Origin: Vreelandella neptunia
GTDB taxonomy: Bacteria; Pseudomonadota; Gammaproteobacteria; Pseudomonadales; Halomonadaceae
Direction: 5' to 3'
DNA length: 64,000 nucleotides
Assembly (NCBI RefSeq): GCF_022489065.1
Contig: NZ_JAKVTW010000001.1
Location: 682,001-746,000, forward strand
Part shown: one piece after another, positions 9,719-22,268 of the stretch
Numbering within the stretch: position 1 is the first letter of the stretch
Layout of the letters: each line of letters begins with the position of its first letter
The notes under the pieces: generated by a model
Database searches by the model: none
What the model saw: the letters and a program-made list of their open reading frames with translations, nothing else
Told to the model about the DNA's origin: nothing
Position numbers and translations under genes: made by a program

Positions 9719-11629
9719 ATGACAGCCTACTTTGTTCAGGCGTTTATCTACCTTCTTGCCGCAGTGATTGCGGTGCCGCTCGCCAAGCGCTTTGGTCTCG
9801 GTTCGGTGCTGGGTTATCTGGTCGCTGGTGTGGCCATCGGCCCCGTGTTTGGACTGGTGGGCCAAGAGACCACTACCATTCAGCACTTTGCCGAGTTTGG
9901 CGTGGTAATGATGCTGTTTTTGGTGGGTATGGAGCTTGATCCCAAGGGGCTTTGGGCGATGCGTGTGCGGTTAATCGGTCTGGGTGGGCTTCAGGTCGTG
10001 CTAACCGCAGCGGCAGGCACTGCTATTGCCTGGTGGTTGGGGCTAGTTTGGCAAACCGCGCTGGCGGTGGGGCTGATTTTTGCGCTCTCATCCACGGCGA
10101 TTGTGTTGCAAACACTGAATGAAAAGGGGCTCGCCAAAACCGAAGGTGGACGTAGCGCCTTCTCGGTTCTGCTGTTTCAAGATATCGCGGTGATTCCCAT
10201 GCTGGCGCTGATTCCGCTGTTGGCGCTGCCCGAGTTAATGGGCGCGGGCGGTGATGATGGTCATGCAAGCTTAAGCCTTGTTGCCCACCTGCCCGGTTGG
10301 GCGCATGCCTTAGTGGTGGTAGGCGCTATCGCAAGCGTTATTGCCGGGGGCTACTATTTAGTGCCCTTGTTGTTTCGTTATGTAATTGGATCTGGCCTAC
10401 GCGAGGTATTTACCGCTACGGCGTTAATGCTGGTGATTGGTATTGCCGCGCTGATGAGTTTGGTCAATCTATCTCCCGCCCTGGGCGCTTTCCTAGCCGG
10501 GGTCGTGCTCGCCAACAGTGAATTTAAGCACGAACTGGAAGCCAATATTGAGCCTTTCAAAGGGCTGCTGCTGGGTTTGTTCTTTATTACGGTAGGCGCG
10601 GGTATTAACTTCTCGGTACTGACAGCCGAGTGGCAAACAGTGCTATCGCTAGGGATGGCCGTTATCGTCGTAAAGGGCGCCATTCTGCTGTGTTTAGCGC
10701 TACTGTTTCGAGTACATGGCAGTAACGGCTGGCTGTTCACGTTAAGTCTTGCCCAAGCGGGTGAGTTTGGCTTTGTGCTGTTGACTTACAGCGTTCAAAA
10801 TAGCGTGATCCCCACCGATATTTCCCAGATTCTCTCGCTGGTAGTAGCGCTGTCGATGTTTTTAACACCACTGCTGTTTATTGCCTACGACCGCTTAGTC
10901 CTGCCGCGATATCTAACGTCTAAAAATGACGACCGAGAGGCCGATACGATTGAGGAGCAGGCACCGGTTATCGTTGCAGGGGTAGGGCGGTTTGGGCAAA
11001 TTATCTGCCGGTTGCTGAGAGCCAACAATATTCCCATTGTCGCTTTGGATCACGAGATTGAGCAGATCGAGATCCTGCGCAAAATAAACATTAAAAGCTA
11101 CTTTGGCGACGCCAGCCGTTCGGACCTTTTAGAAACCGCAGGGATTGAGAGTGCTCGTTTACTGGTGATTGCGCTAGATGACCGAGACCGAGCGGTGCAG
11201 CTGGTTAAGCATGTAAAGCAGTACTATCCTCAAGTTTGGGTACTCGCCCGCGCCTTTGATCGCGGCCACGGCTATCAACTGCGGGACGCAGGGGCGGATG
11301 ATGTCGTCAGTGAAACCTATCACTCAGCATTAGAATTAGGCGGACACGCGCTGACTGCCATGGGTGTACACCCCATGCGTGCCAAACAGATGACTTGGGC
11401 GTTCGTACAAAACGAAGAGGCCCATGAGGATGAGCTGTTTGCCACCTGGAAGGGTATGGAGGGCGGCAGTGCCTTTGGCCCTCGCTACGGTGAGCTATTT
11501 ATGAAGCTCGAAGAAGCGCTGAACAGTGCAATGCAGCAGGAATGGCATGAACCGCAACAGCAGGATGTACCTATCTGGACGCCGCCGGAACAAGATCGCA
11601 ATAACGTTAAAAGGGTGGGTGAAAACTAA
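9719..11629 (+). CDS. KefB/KefC-type monovalent cation:proton antiporter with TrkA-N domain
   Basis: CPA2-family antiporter of 636 residues, in the range of E. coli KefB and KefC. About 12-13 membrane segments fill residues 1-395, including LGSVLGYLVAGVAIGP, FSVLLFQDIAVIPMLALIPLL and ALGAFLAGVVLANSEFKHELEANIEPFKGLL (the glutathione-regulated loop region of Kef). A cytoplasmic nucleotide-binding TrkA-N (KTN) domain begins near 415 with GVGRFGQIICRLL and DRDRAVQLVKHVK. In Kef systems this domain gates potassium efflux in response to glutathione adducts; that role here is by homology. No kefF/kefG ancillary gene is adjacent. Its stop overlaps the convergent downstream gene by 4 bp. Confidence 0.88.
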   Translation: MTAYFVQAFIYLLAAVIAVPLAKRFGLGSVLGYLVAGVAIGPVFGLVGQETTTIQHFAEFGVVMMLFLVGMELDPKGLWAMRVRLIGLGGLQVVLTAAAGTAIAWWLGLVWQTALAVGLIFALSSTAIVLQTLNEKGLAKTEGGRSAFSVLLFQDIAVIPMLALIPLLALPELMGAGGDDGHASLSLVAHLPGWAHALVVVGAIASVIAGGYYLVPLLFRYVIGSGLREVFTATALMLVIGIAALMSLVNLSPALGAFLAGVVLANSEFKHELEANIEPFKGLLLGLFFITVGAGINFSVLTAEWQTVLSLGMAVIVVKGAILLCLALLFRVHGSNGWLFTLSLAQAGEFGFVLLTYSVQNSVIPTDISQILSLVVALSMFLTPLLFIAYDRLVLPRYLTSKNDDREADTIEEQAPVIVAGVGRFGQIICRLLRANNIPIVALDHEIEQIEILRKINIKSYFGDASRSDLLETAGIESARLLVIALDDRDRAVQLVKHVKQYYPQVWVLARAFDRGHGYQLRDAGADDVVSETYHSALELGGHALTAMGVHPMRAKQMTWAFVQNEEAHEDELFATWKGMEGGSAFGPRYGELFMKLEEALNSAMQQEWHEPQQQDVPIWTPPEQDRNNVKRVGEN

Positions 11630-12183
11630 AAAGGCAGATGTAGAGAAGCGCTTAACATATTGAGGTGGCTGAGCGTGGGGGCGTCGATGCGCTCATACTC
11701 CAGTCGGCTAACAAGCCGGTTGATCGTTACGGTGGCCCCGAAGCCTTGGAGTATCGCGGTGCCGCTCTCATCGGCGCCTTCCTGGTAGCTGTCCCCCCGC
11801 CACTCAGTGATGCCGGACTTCGCATAGACACTGAACGCGCCCATGCGAACTCCGGCAACAATAGCACCACCTAAACTTAGCGTATCCATGATCAGTGGGT
11901 TGATACTGGAAGAGGTGGAGATTTCCTCACTTTCCCGGTAGGCGATCTCAGCGCCAATATCCAACTGAGGGAGCCGCCAGGGGCTGAAGCCTGCCGTTAA
12001 GCGAAAACCACTGGTATAGGTGTCTAAACTGCTGAGGTCGCTACCTTCTAAGATAACGCCATTCTCAAGCTCCATGAGTTCACTGTCGGGGGCGGTATAC
12101 GCCATCACCGGCGGAGTGTCATCAGCATAGCAGCTGAACCAGGGAGCGGAGCAGCATAGCAGGGTGCTTGCCAAGCGTTTCAT
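11626..12183 (-). CDS. Putative outer-membrane beta-barrel protein
   Basis: An 185-residue exported protein that I do not recognise by family name. The N-terminus MKRLASTLLCCSAPWFSCYA is signal-peptide-like with probable cleavage after YA. The rest is built of alternating strands and short turns, such as FRLTAGFSPWRLPQLDIGAE, GAFSVYAKSGITEWRG and VSRLEYERIDAP, and it ends in LHLPF, the terminal aromatic expected for BAM-assembled barrels. An ATG six bases earlier (12189) is also possible; GAGA sits just upstream. Longer readings to 12288 would run into the methyltransferase gene and are not credible. It follows that gene by 64 bp on the same strand. Confidence 0.7.
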   Translation of the reverse strand: MKRLASTLLCCSAPWFSCYADDTPPVMAYTAPDSELMELENGVILEGSDLSSLDTYTSGFRLTAGFSPWRLPQLDIGAEIAYRESEEISTSSSINPLIMDTLSLGGAIVAGVRMGAFSVYAKSGITEWRGDSYQEGADESGTAILQGFGATVTINRLVSRLEYERIDAPTLSHLNMLSASLHLPF

Positions 12184-12247
12184 TGGCATTTCTCGTACAC
12201 CTATTGTTATATCGCCATGGGTAGGAAAAAAGTTATTCCCATTCAGA

Positions 12248-13072
12248 TTAGCAACAGGCTCGGATTTCCACCACTTTAATTGCGTCATTGGCCAGATTAT
12301 CCACCAGGTTTTTGCCCATGGTCAGGAAACGTTCGCCAAAGACCCACTGTGGAGATAGCACCGCTTGGCGTGGCGCCTGCTCTTTTTGACGCTGGTGCTG
12401 GCGCCACTCTAGGGCTGTATGACTCCAATCTTCGACGTGCTGAAGGGTAAATCCGCTCACTTCAAGCAAGCGGTTTAACGCCACCAGGGTGAGTAAGTGG
12501 GAGTGCCCAGAGGAGGCAGCCCATGGTACCGGGTAGCGAAGTTGCGCCACATTGGGCCCACTCACCACTTCGTGCATTACGATTTGGCCACCTGAGCGCA
12601 GCACGCGGCGACTTTCAGCGAGCACTCTGCTGGCATCAGGCATATTTAACAGGCTATGTTGAAACAGCACGGCATCAAAGCTGTTATCGGCAAACGGCAG
12701 GGCACTCGCGTCGCCGGTTACCCAGGCAAGTGGTAGCGCGTCAGATTGGTTAACTCGCGAGCTAAGCGCTCTGTTTAGCGCGCTGAAGCCATGGGTAATA
12801 TCCAGCCCGGTCATCTGAAAGCCCAGTGACGCTCCCAGCCGCATCAAACCGCCCAACCCCGCGCCAATATCCAGTACCTGCCTATGAGTGGTCGGATTGA
12901 GTAAGTTTAGCAAACGAGCGGAGGCTGCCACCCCACCAATATGCAACTGATCCAAGGGAGCCAGTTGATGCAGCGTGGGGCCAGCGGGGTAGTGGGCATC
13001 AATTTGCGCCAGCACCTCATCAGCGCGCAGGGCGCGCTGATAGTGATCTGCTAAAGGGTTGGAGGGAATCAT
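12248..13072 (-). CDS. Class I SAM-dependent methyltransferase
   Basis: A 274-residue methyltransferase. The SAM-binding glycine motif is VLDIGAGLGGLMRLG (about residues 66-80); acidic motif II (GLDITHG) and the post-I motif ALPFADNSFDAVLFQHSLLNMPD follow, as in methyltransferase_11 proteins. The segment DQLHIGGVAAS resembles the motif found in sarcosine/dimethylglycine methyltransferases, but the substrate is not determined. The start is only 3 bp after the upstream ligase stop, so it is the distal gene of the liu transcript. A methyltransferase is not a normal part of leucine breakdown, so its role there is unclear. Confidence 0.8.
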   Translation of the reverse strand: MIPSNPLADHYQRALRADEVLAQIDAHYPAGPTLHQLAPLDQLHIGGVAASARLLNLLNPTTHRQVLDIGAGLGGLMRLGASLGFQMTGLDITHGFSALNRALSSRVNQSDALPLAWVTGDASALPFADNSFDAVLFQHSLLNMPDASRVLAESRRVLRSGGQIVMHEVVSGPNVAQLRYPVPWAASSGHSHLLTLVALNRLLEVSGFTLQHVEDWSHTALEWRQHQRQKEQAPRQAVLSPQWVFGERFLTMGKNLVDNLANDAIKVVEIRACC

Positions 13073-13075
13073 CGC

Positions 13076-14779
13076 TTACGATTCTTGATCCAAGCCCAGT
13101 TCTTGGATGGAAATTTCACGCATCTTGAATTTCTGAATCTTGCCGGTGACGGTCATCGGGAATTCATCAACGAACTTAAAGTAGCGCGGAATTTTGAAGT
13201 GGGTGATTTTGCCTTTGCAGTACTCGCGCAGCTCTTCACCGGTGACTTCGCCCGCGGTGCTATTGAGTTTTACCCAGGCAATCAGCTCTTCACCATACTT
13301 CTTATCCGGCACGCCGGTGACCTGCACCTCAGAAATCGCCGGGTGGGCGTATAAGAACTCCTCGATCTCTTTGGGATAGACGTTTTCACCGCCGCGAATC
13401 ACCATATCTTTAATGCGTCCGACGATCTGGATATAGCCCTCTTCATCCATGGTGGCCAAGTCGCCGGTGTGCATCCAGCCTGCTTCGTCGATGGCTTCAG
13501 CGGTGGCTTTGTCATTGTTCCAGTATTTCAGCATCACGCTGTAGCCGCGAGTGCAAAGCTCGCCAATTTCGCCACGGGGCAAGATGCCACCGTTGCCGGG
13601 GTCGACAATTTTATTTTCCAGATGCGGTTGGGTACGACCCACGGTGGAAACGCGCTTCTCGATGCTGTCATTGGCGCCGGTCTGGGTAGAGACCGGGCTG
13701 GTTTCCGTCATGCCGTAAGCGATCTGCACGCCCTTCATGTTCATTTTATTGATGACCTGCTTCATGATTTCAGCGGGGCAGATCGAGCCCGCCATAATGC
13801 CGGTGCGCAGGGATGAGAGGTCAGTGCTGGGGAAATCCGGGTGATCCAACTCGGCGATAAACATGGTCGGCACGCCATACAGCGCGGTGGCTTTCTGTTC
13901 GTGTACCGCCTTGAGCACTTTGCCTGGGTCGAAGCCCTCGTCCGGGTAGATCATGGTGGCACCGTGGGTCATGCAGCCCAGGTTCCCCATCACCATGCCA
14001 AAGCAGTGGTAAAGCGGCACCGGAATCACCAGGCGGTCTTCGCTAGTAAAGCCCATGCTTTCTGCCACAAAAAAGCCGTTATTGAGAATATTGTGGTGGG
14101 AGAGCGTCGCGCCTTTAGGGAAGCCGGTGGTGCCAGAGGTGTACTGGATATTAATCGCGTCATCAAACTGAAGCGTCGCCTGGAGATCGTCAACATCGGT
14201 TTGGCTGACCTTGTTGGCCTCGCTCATTAGGTCTGACCAGCGCCACATCCCGCTGAGCTTTTCACTGCTTAAATTGATAATGCACTCAAGGTCAGGCAGC
14301 TTTTGTGACTTGAGTTGGCCTTCGGCGCAGGCGTTCAGTTCTGGCGCCAGCTCGTAGAGCATGGCGCTGTAGTCAGAGCTTTTGAAGCTGTTGGCGGTGA
14401 CCATAAAGCGCGCACCGGATTGATTCAGCGCATACTCCAATTCATGGGTGCGGTAAGAGGGATTGATGTTGACCAGAATGGCGCCAATCTTGGCAGTGGC
14501 GAACTGAGTTAGCGTCCATTCGCTGCAATTGGGCGCCCAGATGGCCACACGGTCGCCTTTGTTAACACCGATAGCGAGCAGGGCACGGGCACAGCGATTG
14601 ACCTCTTCCTGGAGCTGGCGATAGCTCCAGTGGATATTCTGATGCAGTACAATCAGCGCATCGTTATCGGCATATTGGGTGGCGATCTGGTCAAACTTAT
14701 CGCCAATGGTCATGCCGAGTAGCGGCTTGTCCGCCATGCTGCTGGAGTAGCTGGGTGCAGTGAGTGCTGGTGAAGACAT
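13076..14779 (-). CDS. AMP-dependent acyl-CoA synthetase (liu-operon ligase)
   Basis: A 567-residue ANL-superfamily ligase that activates a carboxylic acid to its CoA thioester through an acyl-adenylate. Signature motifs: the P-loop [12 protein letters not shown] (about residue 215), [32 protein letters not shown], the hinge [15 protein letters not shown] and the C-terminal catalytic-lysine segment [12 protein letters not shown]. Length and motifs fit medium- or short/branched-chain acyl-CoA synthetases. It lies 62 bp downstream of liuE on the same strand, as in other gammaproteobacterial leucine/isovalerate clusters, so isovalerate or a related acid is a plausible substrate. That is inference from context. 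Confidence 0.88.
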   Translation of the reverse strand: MSSPALTAPSYSSSMADKPLLGMTIGDKFDQIATQYADNDALIVLHQNIHWSYRQLQEEVNRCARALLAIGVNKGDRVAIWAPNCSEWTLTQFATAKIGAILVNINPSYRTHELEYALNQSGARFMVTANSFKSSDYSAMLYELAPELNACAEGQLKSQKLPDLECIINLSSEKLSGMWRWSDLMSEANKVSQTDVDDLQATLQFDDAINIQYTSGTTGFPKGATLSHHNILNNGFFVAESMGFTSEDRLVIPVPLYHCFGMVMGNLGCMTHGATMIYPDEGFDPGKVLKAVHEQKATALYGVPTMFIAELDHPDFPSTDLSSLRTGIMAGSICPAEIMKQVINKMNMKGVQIAYGMTETSPVSTQTGANDSIEKRVSTVGRTQPHLENKIVDPGNGGILPRGEIGELCTRGYSVMLKYWNNDKATAEAIDEAGWMHTGDLATMDEEGYIQIVGRIKDMVIRGGENVYPKEIEEFLYAHPAISEVQVTGVPDKKYGEELIAWVKLNSTAGEVTGEELREYCKGKITHFKIPRYFKFVDEFPMTVTGKIQKFKMREISIQELGLDQES

Positions 14780-14841
14780 GTTGAGACTCTCCGATATTTT
14801 TCTTGTCCGAACGGGAAGGCAGAGAATAGTTAGCTGCTTTT

Positions 14842-15759
14842 TTAGTTTTTATTTTCAATCGCTGATGCTTTTGCCAGGGCAACCTTGGAGCTGGGCTTGC
14901 GGCCTAGTTCATGGGTGATCCAGAAGCCGGTATCAATCACCGCCTGCAGGTCGATGCCCGTTTCAATGCCTAGACCTTCAAGCAGATAGAGCACGTCTTC
15001 GGTGGCCACATTGCCCGAAGCGCCTTTCGCATAGGGGCAGCCACCCAGGCCTGCCGTTGCCGCATCGATCACGCTGACGCCTTCCTCCATCACCGCATAC
15101 AGGTTAGCCAATGCCATGCCGTAGGTATCGTGGAAGTGGGCAGCTAGAAACTCAATCGGTACGTGTTGGCGAGTGGCCTCGATCATACGCTTAGCGGCCA
15201 GCGGTGTGCCGACGCCGATGGTGTCGCCGAGTGATACCTCGTAGCAGCCCATCTCATAAAGCGCCTTGGCCACTTCAGCCACTTTGGCCGGAGCGATCTC
15301 GCCTTCGTAGGGGCAGCCCAATACACATGAAACGTAGCCGCGTACGCGAATGCCCGCATCGCGGGCGCGCTCTAGTACGGGTTCAAAGCGCGCCAGTGAC
15401 TCGGCAATCGAGCAATTAATGTTCTTTTGCGAGAAGGCTTCAGACGCGGCGCCAAATACCGCCACCTCTTCCACGCCCACCGTTAAGGCATTTTCCAGCC
15501 CTTTCAGGTTGGGCGTCAGCGCGGAGTAAACCACGCCGGGCTGGCGCTTAATGCCAGCCATCACCTCAACGGCATCAACCATTTGCGGCACCCACTTGGG
15601 TGATACGAAGCTGGCCGCTTCAATATGCGTGATACCCGCTTTAGCAAGCCGCTCAATAAGGGCAATTTTAGTCGCGGTCGGTACGATGCCTCCCGGCTCG
15701 TTTTGCAGGCCGTCCCGAGGGGCCATTTCAAACAGCTTAACGGACGTAGGCAATGGCAT
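14842..15759 (-). CDS. liuE: Hydroxymethylglutaryl-CoA lyase
   Basis: Last step of leucine catabolism: cleaves 3-hydroxy-3-methylglutaryl-CoA to acetoacetate and acetyl-CoA. The TIM-barrel HMGL-like fold shows [11 protein letters not shown] at the N-terminus (metal/substrate motif), [13 protein letters not shown] with metal-binding His residues, and [24 protein letters not shown] containing the active-site cysteine. It is 305 residues long, as usual. The ATG at 15759 is chosen because AGGAG lies 11 bp upstream and [17 protein letters not shown] is the normal N-terminus; the open frame upstream is non-conserved. It follows liuD by 13 bp. Confidence 0.95.
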   Translation of the reverse strand: MPLPTSVKLFEMAPRDGLQNEPGGIVPTATKIALIERLAKAGITHIEAASFVSPKWVPQMVDAVEVMAGIKRQPGVVYSALTPNLKGLENALTVGVEEVAVFGAASEAFSQKNINCSIAESLARFEPVLERARDAGIRVRGYVSCVLGCPYEGEIAPAKVAEVAKALYEMGCYEVSLGDTIGVGTPLAAKRMIEATRQHVPIEFLAAHFHDTYGMALANLYAVMEEGVSVIDAATAGLGGCPYAKGASGNVATEDVLYLLEGLGIETGIDLQAVIDTGFWITHELGRKPSSKVALAKASAIENKN

Positions 15760-15772
15760 AAGGGATCTACTC

Positions 15773-17832
<2,060 letters not shown>

Positions 17833-17836
<4 letters not shown>

Positions 17837-18657
17837 GAGCGACGCTCCGAAGCGTGGAGTGTGTTATTAGAATCAGCCCAGACGGGGCGGCGCTTTTCAA
17901 AGAAGCTTGATAAACCCTCTTGGCCCTCTTGGCTTACCCTCAGCTTGGCGATCACTTGGCAGGTATGCTCGCGGGTATCGTCACTGTCAGGTGCTTGGGC
18001 CACCGTGGCCATTAGTGCTTTAGTGGCGCGCTGAGCTTGAGGTGAGCCTGCCAATAGCGTCGTCAGCATGGTATCAACAGCAGTGTCTAATGCTTCGTGC
18101 TCCACCACTTGATGGGCCAAGCCGAGCTTAAGCGCTGTTTCGGCATCCATCACTTCCGCCGTTAACGCGTAGCGGCGCATCTGCCGCTCGCCCAGTGCGC
18201 GCTGCACGTAAGGGCTGATGACCGCGGGCGATAAGCCAATTTTGACTTCCGATAGGCAGAATTTCGCTTTTTCAGAAGCGATGACCACATCACAGCAGGC
18301 GGCAAGGCCCACCGCGCCACCAAAGGCAGCACCCTGAACACGGCAAATCGTGGGGCAGGGCAGCGTATCGAGCTCATGCATCAGCGCGGCAAGCTTGCGG
18401 GAGTCGGCGAGGTTATCCTCCAGGTCGTAATCGACCATACGCTTCATCCAGTTTAGGTCGGCACCCGCAGAGAAGCTTTTGCCTTCAGACCCCAGCACCA
18501 CTACGCGCACCTCACCCGCTTCTGCAAGGCTATTTAGCTGGTCAAGGTGGGCGTTCAGTTCAGCAATCAAACTATCGTCAAATGCGTTATGTACATCGGG
18601 GCGGTTTAAGGTCAGGCGCGCCACGCCGTTTTCTATCATTAGTGTTGAGTAAGCCAT
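17833..18657 (-). CDS. liuC: Methylglutaconyl-CoA hydratase (enoyl-CoA hydratase family)
   Basis: Crotonase-fold enzyme of 274 residues that hydrates 3-methylglutaconyl-CoA to HMG-CoA. Family features are RLTLNRPDVHNAFDDSLI, the oxyanion-hole segments SFSAGADLNWMKRM and GAAFGGAVGLAACCDVVIAS, and LSEVKIGLSPAVISPYV. The precise substrate is assigned from its place between liuB and liuD, 12 bp after the liuB stop and overlapping liuD by 4 bp. A GGGGG run precedes the ATG. Other crotonases look similar in sequence, so context carries most of the specificity call. Confidence 0.91.
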
Positions 18658-18669
18658 GGTGATTGCCCC

Positions 18670-20277
18670 CTACATCCGGAACACGCCGAAGCGTGTCTCT
18701 TCGACTTCTGCGTTCATCGCGGCAGCTAGAGAGAGCCCTAGCACATCGCGGGTTTGCAGCGGATCAATCACCCCGTCATCCCACAAGCGGGCGCTGGCGT
18801 AGTAGGGGTGGCCTTGGTGCTCATACTGCTCGCGGGTGGGCTGCTTAAAGGCTTCCTCTTCTTCTTTACTCCACTCCCGGCCTTCGCGCTCATGTTGCTC
18901 GCGCTTAACCTGGGCCAGTACGCCCGCTGCCTGCTCACCGCCCATCACGGAAATGCGCGCGTTGGGCCACATAAACAGCAGGTTGGGGTCGTAAGCGCGG
19001 CCACACATACCGTAGTTGCCAGCGCCGAAGCTGCCACCAATCAGCACCGTGTACTTGGGAACCTTGGCACAGGCCACGGCAGTAACCAATTTGGCGCCGT
19101 GCTTGGCAATGCCTTCGTGTTCGTACTTGGAGCCGACCATAAAGCCGGTAATGTTTTGGAGGAAGATCAGCGGAATCTTGCGCTGGGCGCAGAGCTCGAT
19201 AAAGTGCGCGCCTTTGACAGCGCTTTCTGAAAACAGCACGCCATTGTTGGCTACGATCCCCACTGGGAAGCCGTGAATATGCGCAAAGCCGGTGACCAGG
19301 GTTTCGCCGTAGTAGCGCTTGAACTCGTCAAAGTCGGAGTCATCGACGATGCGGCCAATCACTTCGCGCACGTCGTAGGGCTTTTTCAGATCGGTGCCGA
19401 CAATGCCGTACAGCTCAGCAGGGTCGAGCTTGGGCGGCTTAGGTGCCTGCATGGCGAGCTTGCCGCGCTTTTGCCAGTTCAACCGGGATACACAGGCACG
19501 GGCCAGCTGCAGCGCGTGGGCATCGTTTTCCGCGTAGTGGTCTGCTACGCCGCTGACTTTGGCATGCACATCGGCACCGCCCAGGTCTTCAGCGCTAATG
19601 CTTTCGCCGGTGGCGGCTTTTACGAGGGGTGGGCCACCAAGGAAAATTGTGCCCTGCTCTTTAACGATAATCGACTCATCCGCCATCGCAGGCACGTAGG
19701 CGCCGCCCGCGGTGCAGGAACCCATCACCACGGCGATTTGCGGGATACCTTCGGCGGACATGGTGGCTTGGTTGTAGAAGATGCGCCCAAAGTGGTCGCG
19801 GTCGGGAAATACTTCGTCCTGGCGGGGCAGAAAGGCACCGCCGGAATCGACTAAATAAATGCACGGCAGGCGATGCTTGCGGGCGATCTCCTGGGCGCGA
19901 ATATGCTTTTTCACCGTGAGCGGGAAGTAGGTGCCGCCTTTTACCGTGGCGTCGTTAGCGACAATCACGCACTCGACGCCGGAAACCCGACCAATACCGG
20001 TGACCACGCCCGCGGCAGGGATTTCACTATCGTAAATGTTATGGGCCGCCAGGGCGGAAAACTCTAAAAACGGCGAGCCTTCATCGATCAAGTGATCAAT
20101 GCGATCACGTACAAATAACTTGCCGCGGCTTTCGTGGCGCTCGCGGGCTTTGCTACCGCCACCTTGGGCGACGGCGGCGGTCAGCTCACGCAGTTTGTTG
20201 ACTTCACCCAGCATGGAGGCTTCGTTGGCTTGAAACACATCGCTGCGGGGATTGATCTGAGTGGAAATGGAGCTCAT
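18670..20277 (-). CDS. liuB: Methylcrotonyl-CoA carboxylase, beta (carboxyltransferase) subunit
   Basis: A 535-residue carboxyltransferase that moves the carboxyl group from biotin on LiuD to 3-methylcrotonyl-CoA. Motifs include [43 protein letters not shown] (acyl-CoA oxyanion site), [15 protein letters not shown] and [18 protein letters not shown] (carboxybiotin site). These match MCC beta rather than propionyl-CoA carboxylase. An in-frame ATG at 20319 would overlap liuA; the ATG at 20277, 10 bp past the liuA stop and with AAGGG upstream, gives the normal MCC-beta length. Confidence 0.95.
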   Translation of the reverse strand: MSSISTQINPRSDVFQANEASMLGEVNKLRELTAAVAQGGGSKARERHESRGKLFVRDRIDHLIDEGSPFLEFSALAAHNIYDSEIPAAGVVTGIGRVSGVECVIVANDATVKGGTYFPLTVKKHIRAQEIARKHRLPCIYLVDSGGAFLPRQDEVFPDRDHFGRIFYNQATMSAEGIPQIAVVMGSCTAGGAYVPAMADESIIVKEQGTIFLGGPPLVKAATGESISAEDLGGADVHAKVSGVADHYAENDAHALQLARACVSRLNWQKRGKLAMQAPKPPKLDPAELYGIVGTDLKKPYDVREVIGRIVDDSDFDEFKRYYGETLVTGFAHIHGFPVGIVANNGVLFSESAVKGAHFIELCAQRKIPLIFLQNITGFMVGSKYEHEGIAKHGAKLVTAVACAKVPKYTVLIGGSFGAGNYGMCGRAYDPNLLFMWPNARISVMGGEQAAGVLAQVKREQHEREGREWSKEEEEAFKQPTREQYEHQGHPYYASARLWDDGVIDPLQTRDVLGLSLAAAMNAEVEETRFGVFRM

Positions 20278-20287
20278 GGCAGGACCC

Positions 20288-21457
20288 TTACTTACTTTCG
20301 GTGAAGAGTTCGCGGCCAATCAGCATCCGCCGAATCTCGCTGGTGCCCGCGCCGATTTCATACAGCTTGGCGTCACGCAGCAGGCGCCCGGTGGGGTACT
20401 CGTTGATATAGCCGTTACCGCCCAGCAACTGAATGGAATCCAGGGCTACCTGAGTGGCTTTTTCGGCGCAGTAGAGAATGACGCCAGCGGCATCTTTGCG
20501 GGAGGTCTGGCCGCGGTCACATGCACCCGCTACGGCATAAAGGTAGGCCCGGCAGGCGTTCAGGGTGGTGTACATATCCGCCACCTTGCCCTGTACCAGC
20601 TGGAACTCACCAATCGACTGGTTGAACTGCTTACGCTCGTGGATATAAGGCATCACCACATCCATGGCGGCCTGCATAATGCCGATGGGGCCAGCGGCGA
20701 GTACGGTGCGCTCGTAATCCAAACCGCTCATCAATACGCGTACGCCTTTGCCTTCGCCGCCGAGGATATTTTCAGCAGGCACGGCACAGTCCTGGAAAAC
20801 CAGCTCGCAGGTGTTGGAGCCGCGCATGCCCAGCTTGTCGAGCTTCTGGGCCGTAGTAAAACCGGGCATACCTTTTTCGATAATAAAGGCGGTAATGCCT
20901 TTGGAACCGGCTTCGGGATCGGTTTTGGCGTAGACCACCAGCACATCCGCATCCGGACCGTTGGTGATCCACATTTTGTTGCCGTTAAGGATGTAGTGGT
21001 CGCCATTTAGCTTGGCGCGCAGCTGCATTGAAACCACATCAGAGCCTGCGCCGGGTTCCGACATGGCCAACGCGCCTACGTGGTCGCCACTGATCAGCTT
21101 GGGCAGGTACTTGGCTTTCTGCTCGGGGGAGGCGTTGATCTTGATCTGGTTAACGCACAGGTTGGAGTGGGCGCCGTAAGAGAGCGCAACTGAGGCACTG
21201 GCCCGGGAGATCTCTTCCATGGCGATACAATGGGCGAGATAGCCCATGCCACTGCCGCCATCCTCCTCAGAGACGGTAATCCCCAGCAATCCCATGTCGC
21301 CGAATTTCTTCCACAAATCGTTAGGGAACTCGTTGTTGCGGTCGATTTCGGCCGCACGGGGGGCGATCTCGCTGGCGGCAAAGGCGTTGACCTGCTCGCG
21401 CAGCATGTTCAGTTCGTCTTCAAGACCGAAGTTGAGTTCTGAGTAGTGTGAAAACAT
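20288..21457 (-). CDS. liuA: Isovaleryl-CoA dehydrogenase
   Basis: FAD-dependent acyl-CoA dehydrogenase of 389 residues; first enzyme of the liu pathway, oxidising isovaleryl-CoA to 3-methylcrotonyl-CoA. Flavin and substrate motifs are visible: [35 protein letters not shown], and [33 protein letters not shown]. The catalytic Glu sits in [13 protein letters not shown], the internal position typical of isovaleryl-CoA dehydrogenase; most other family members carry it near the C-terminus. The frame extends to a TTG at 21463, but AGGTG is 7 bp from the ATG at 21457. It is 91 bp downstream of liuR. Confidence 0.95.
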   Translation of the reverse strand: MFSHYSELNFGLEDELNMLREQVNAFAASEIAPRAAEIDRNNEFPNDLWKKFGDMGLLGITVSEEDGGSGMGYLAHCIAMEEISRASASVALSYGAHSNLCVNQIKINASPEQKAKYLPKLISGDHVGALAMSEPGAGSDVVSMQLRAKLNGDHYILNGNKMWITNGPDADVLVVYAKTDPEAGSKGITAFIIEKGMPGFTTAQKLDKLGMRGSNTCELVFQDCAVPAENILGGEGKGVRVLMSGLDYERTVLAAGPIGIMQAAMDVVMPYIHERKQFNQSIGEFQLVQGKVADMYTTLNACRAYLYAVAGACDRGQTSRKDAAGVILYCAEKATQVALDSIQLLGGNGYINEYPTGRLLRDAKLYEIGAGTSEIRRMLIGRELFTESK

Positions 21458-21548
21458 GGTCAATCACCTGTTGTTAATTATTTGTGTTAACAATTTATAC
21501 TGACTAGCTGCGTTGGTTAATCGAGCTGGCGTGATCACGCGTGGCGCA

Positions 21549-22001
21549 TCAGTGCATAGTGGCGGAAGAGGGTGACGAGGCTTTATCAGTGGAGCCTGAA
21601 CGCTCTTCTTCATTCTGCTTCTCATGCAGTTCTTCTAACGCTTGGCGGCAGCGAATCTCAGCGCTTTCAAGCTCTAGCTGAACCATCGTAATGTCTTTCA
21701 TTTGTTGATCTAGCGCCGCACGGCGCTCGCCAATTTTGCTGAGCATCAAATGCAGCTGCTTTTTACTGCCGCTGCGGGTTTCGTCCCAAAGCTCGAATAG
21801 CTCGCGAATCTCTGCCAATGAGAACCCTAGCCGCTTGCCCCGAATGGTGAGTTTCAGCCGCACTCGGTCTTTACTGCTGTAAACCCTGGTTTGCCCACGC
21901 CGGGAGGGGTGGAGCAGCTCCTGATCTTCATAAAAGCGAATACTGCGGGTGGTTAAATCAAACTCGCTGGCCAGTTCACTAATCGAGTAAGTTTTGCTCA
22001 T
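21549..22001 (-). CDS. liuR: MerR-family regulator LiuR
   Basis: A 150-residue MerR-type regulator. The N-terminal winged helix has YSISELASEFDLTTRSIRFYEDQELLHPSRRGQTRVYSSKDRVRL, nearly identical in pattern to characterised LiuR proteins. A long coiled coil (about 85-130) should form the dimer interface, and the C-terminus is Ser/Glu-rich and probably disordered. No metal-binding cysteines of MerR/CueR type are evident (a single Cys). LiuR is a known regulator of branched-chain amino acid degradation in proteobacteria. It is the first gene of the minus-strand liu cluster, and a perfect 16-bp palindrome lies about 100 bp upstream of its start. Confidence 0.92.
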   Translation of the reverse strand: MSKTYSISELASEFDLTTRSIRFYEDQELLHPSRRGQTRVYSSKDRVRLKLTIRGKRLGFSLAEIRELFELWDETRSGSKKQLHLMLSKIGERRAALDQQMKDITMVQLELESAEIRCRQALEELHEKQNEEERSGSTDKASSPSSATMH

Positions 22002-22102
22002 GGCGACGTTCTCTCAAAAAGGCGTTGTTCCTAAGGACCATTCCTATGAATCATTCCAAAGATATGACGCCTATGGAACACTGCCACTGAGGCTAAAACA
22101 AG

Positions 22103-22118
22103 TTTACGTTAACGTAAA
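22103..22118. promoter_or_regulatory. Probable LiuR operator (perfect 16-bp palindrome)
   Basis: TTTACGTTAACGTAAA reads the same on both strands. Its size and sequence fit the ACGT-rich operators reported for LiuR-type MerR regulators of branched-chain amino acid degradation. It lies 102 bp upstream of the liuR start codon, so it is suitably placed for autoregulation and control of the whole liuRABCDE transcript. A 14/16 match occurs at 27438-27453. Confidence 0.8.
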
Positions 22119-22268
22119 GCTATTGTTGAGAGCAGTTGAAAAGCGTTGAAATGATTTAAGTGATTGATACTTATGGTTTGAAAGCAGTTGTTAATTCAGC
22201 ATGATCCCATCGATAGACCAAAGTTGTAATTGTATTGCTATAGCGAGAGTTGCTAGTTTGCACATACA

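Noticed and set aside
12184..12288. Longer N-terminus for the outer-membrane protein
   Set aside because: It would overlap the methyltransferase gene and put 35 non-signal residues before a clear signal peptide.
19273..19854. Long open frame antisense to liuB (about 190 codons), and a similar one at 20261-21010 antisense to liuA
   Set aside because: Both lie wholly opposite strongly conserved genes, have no family similarity and arise from the GC-rich codon pattern.
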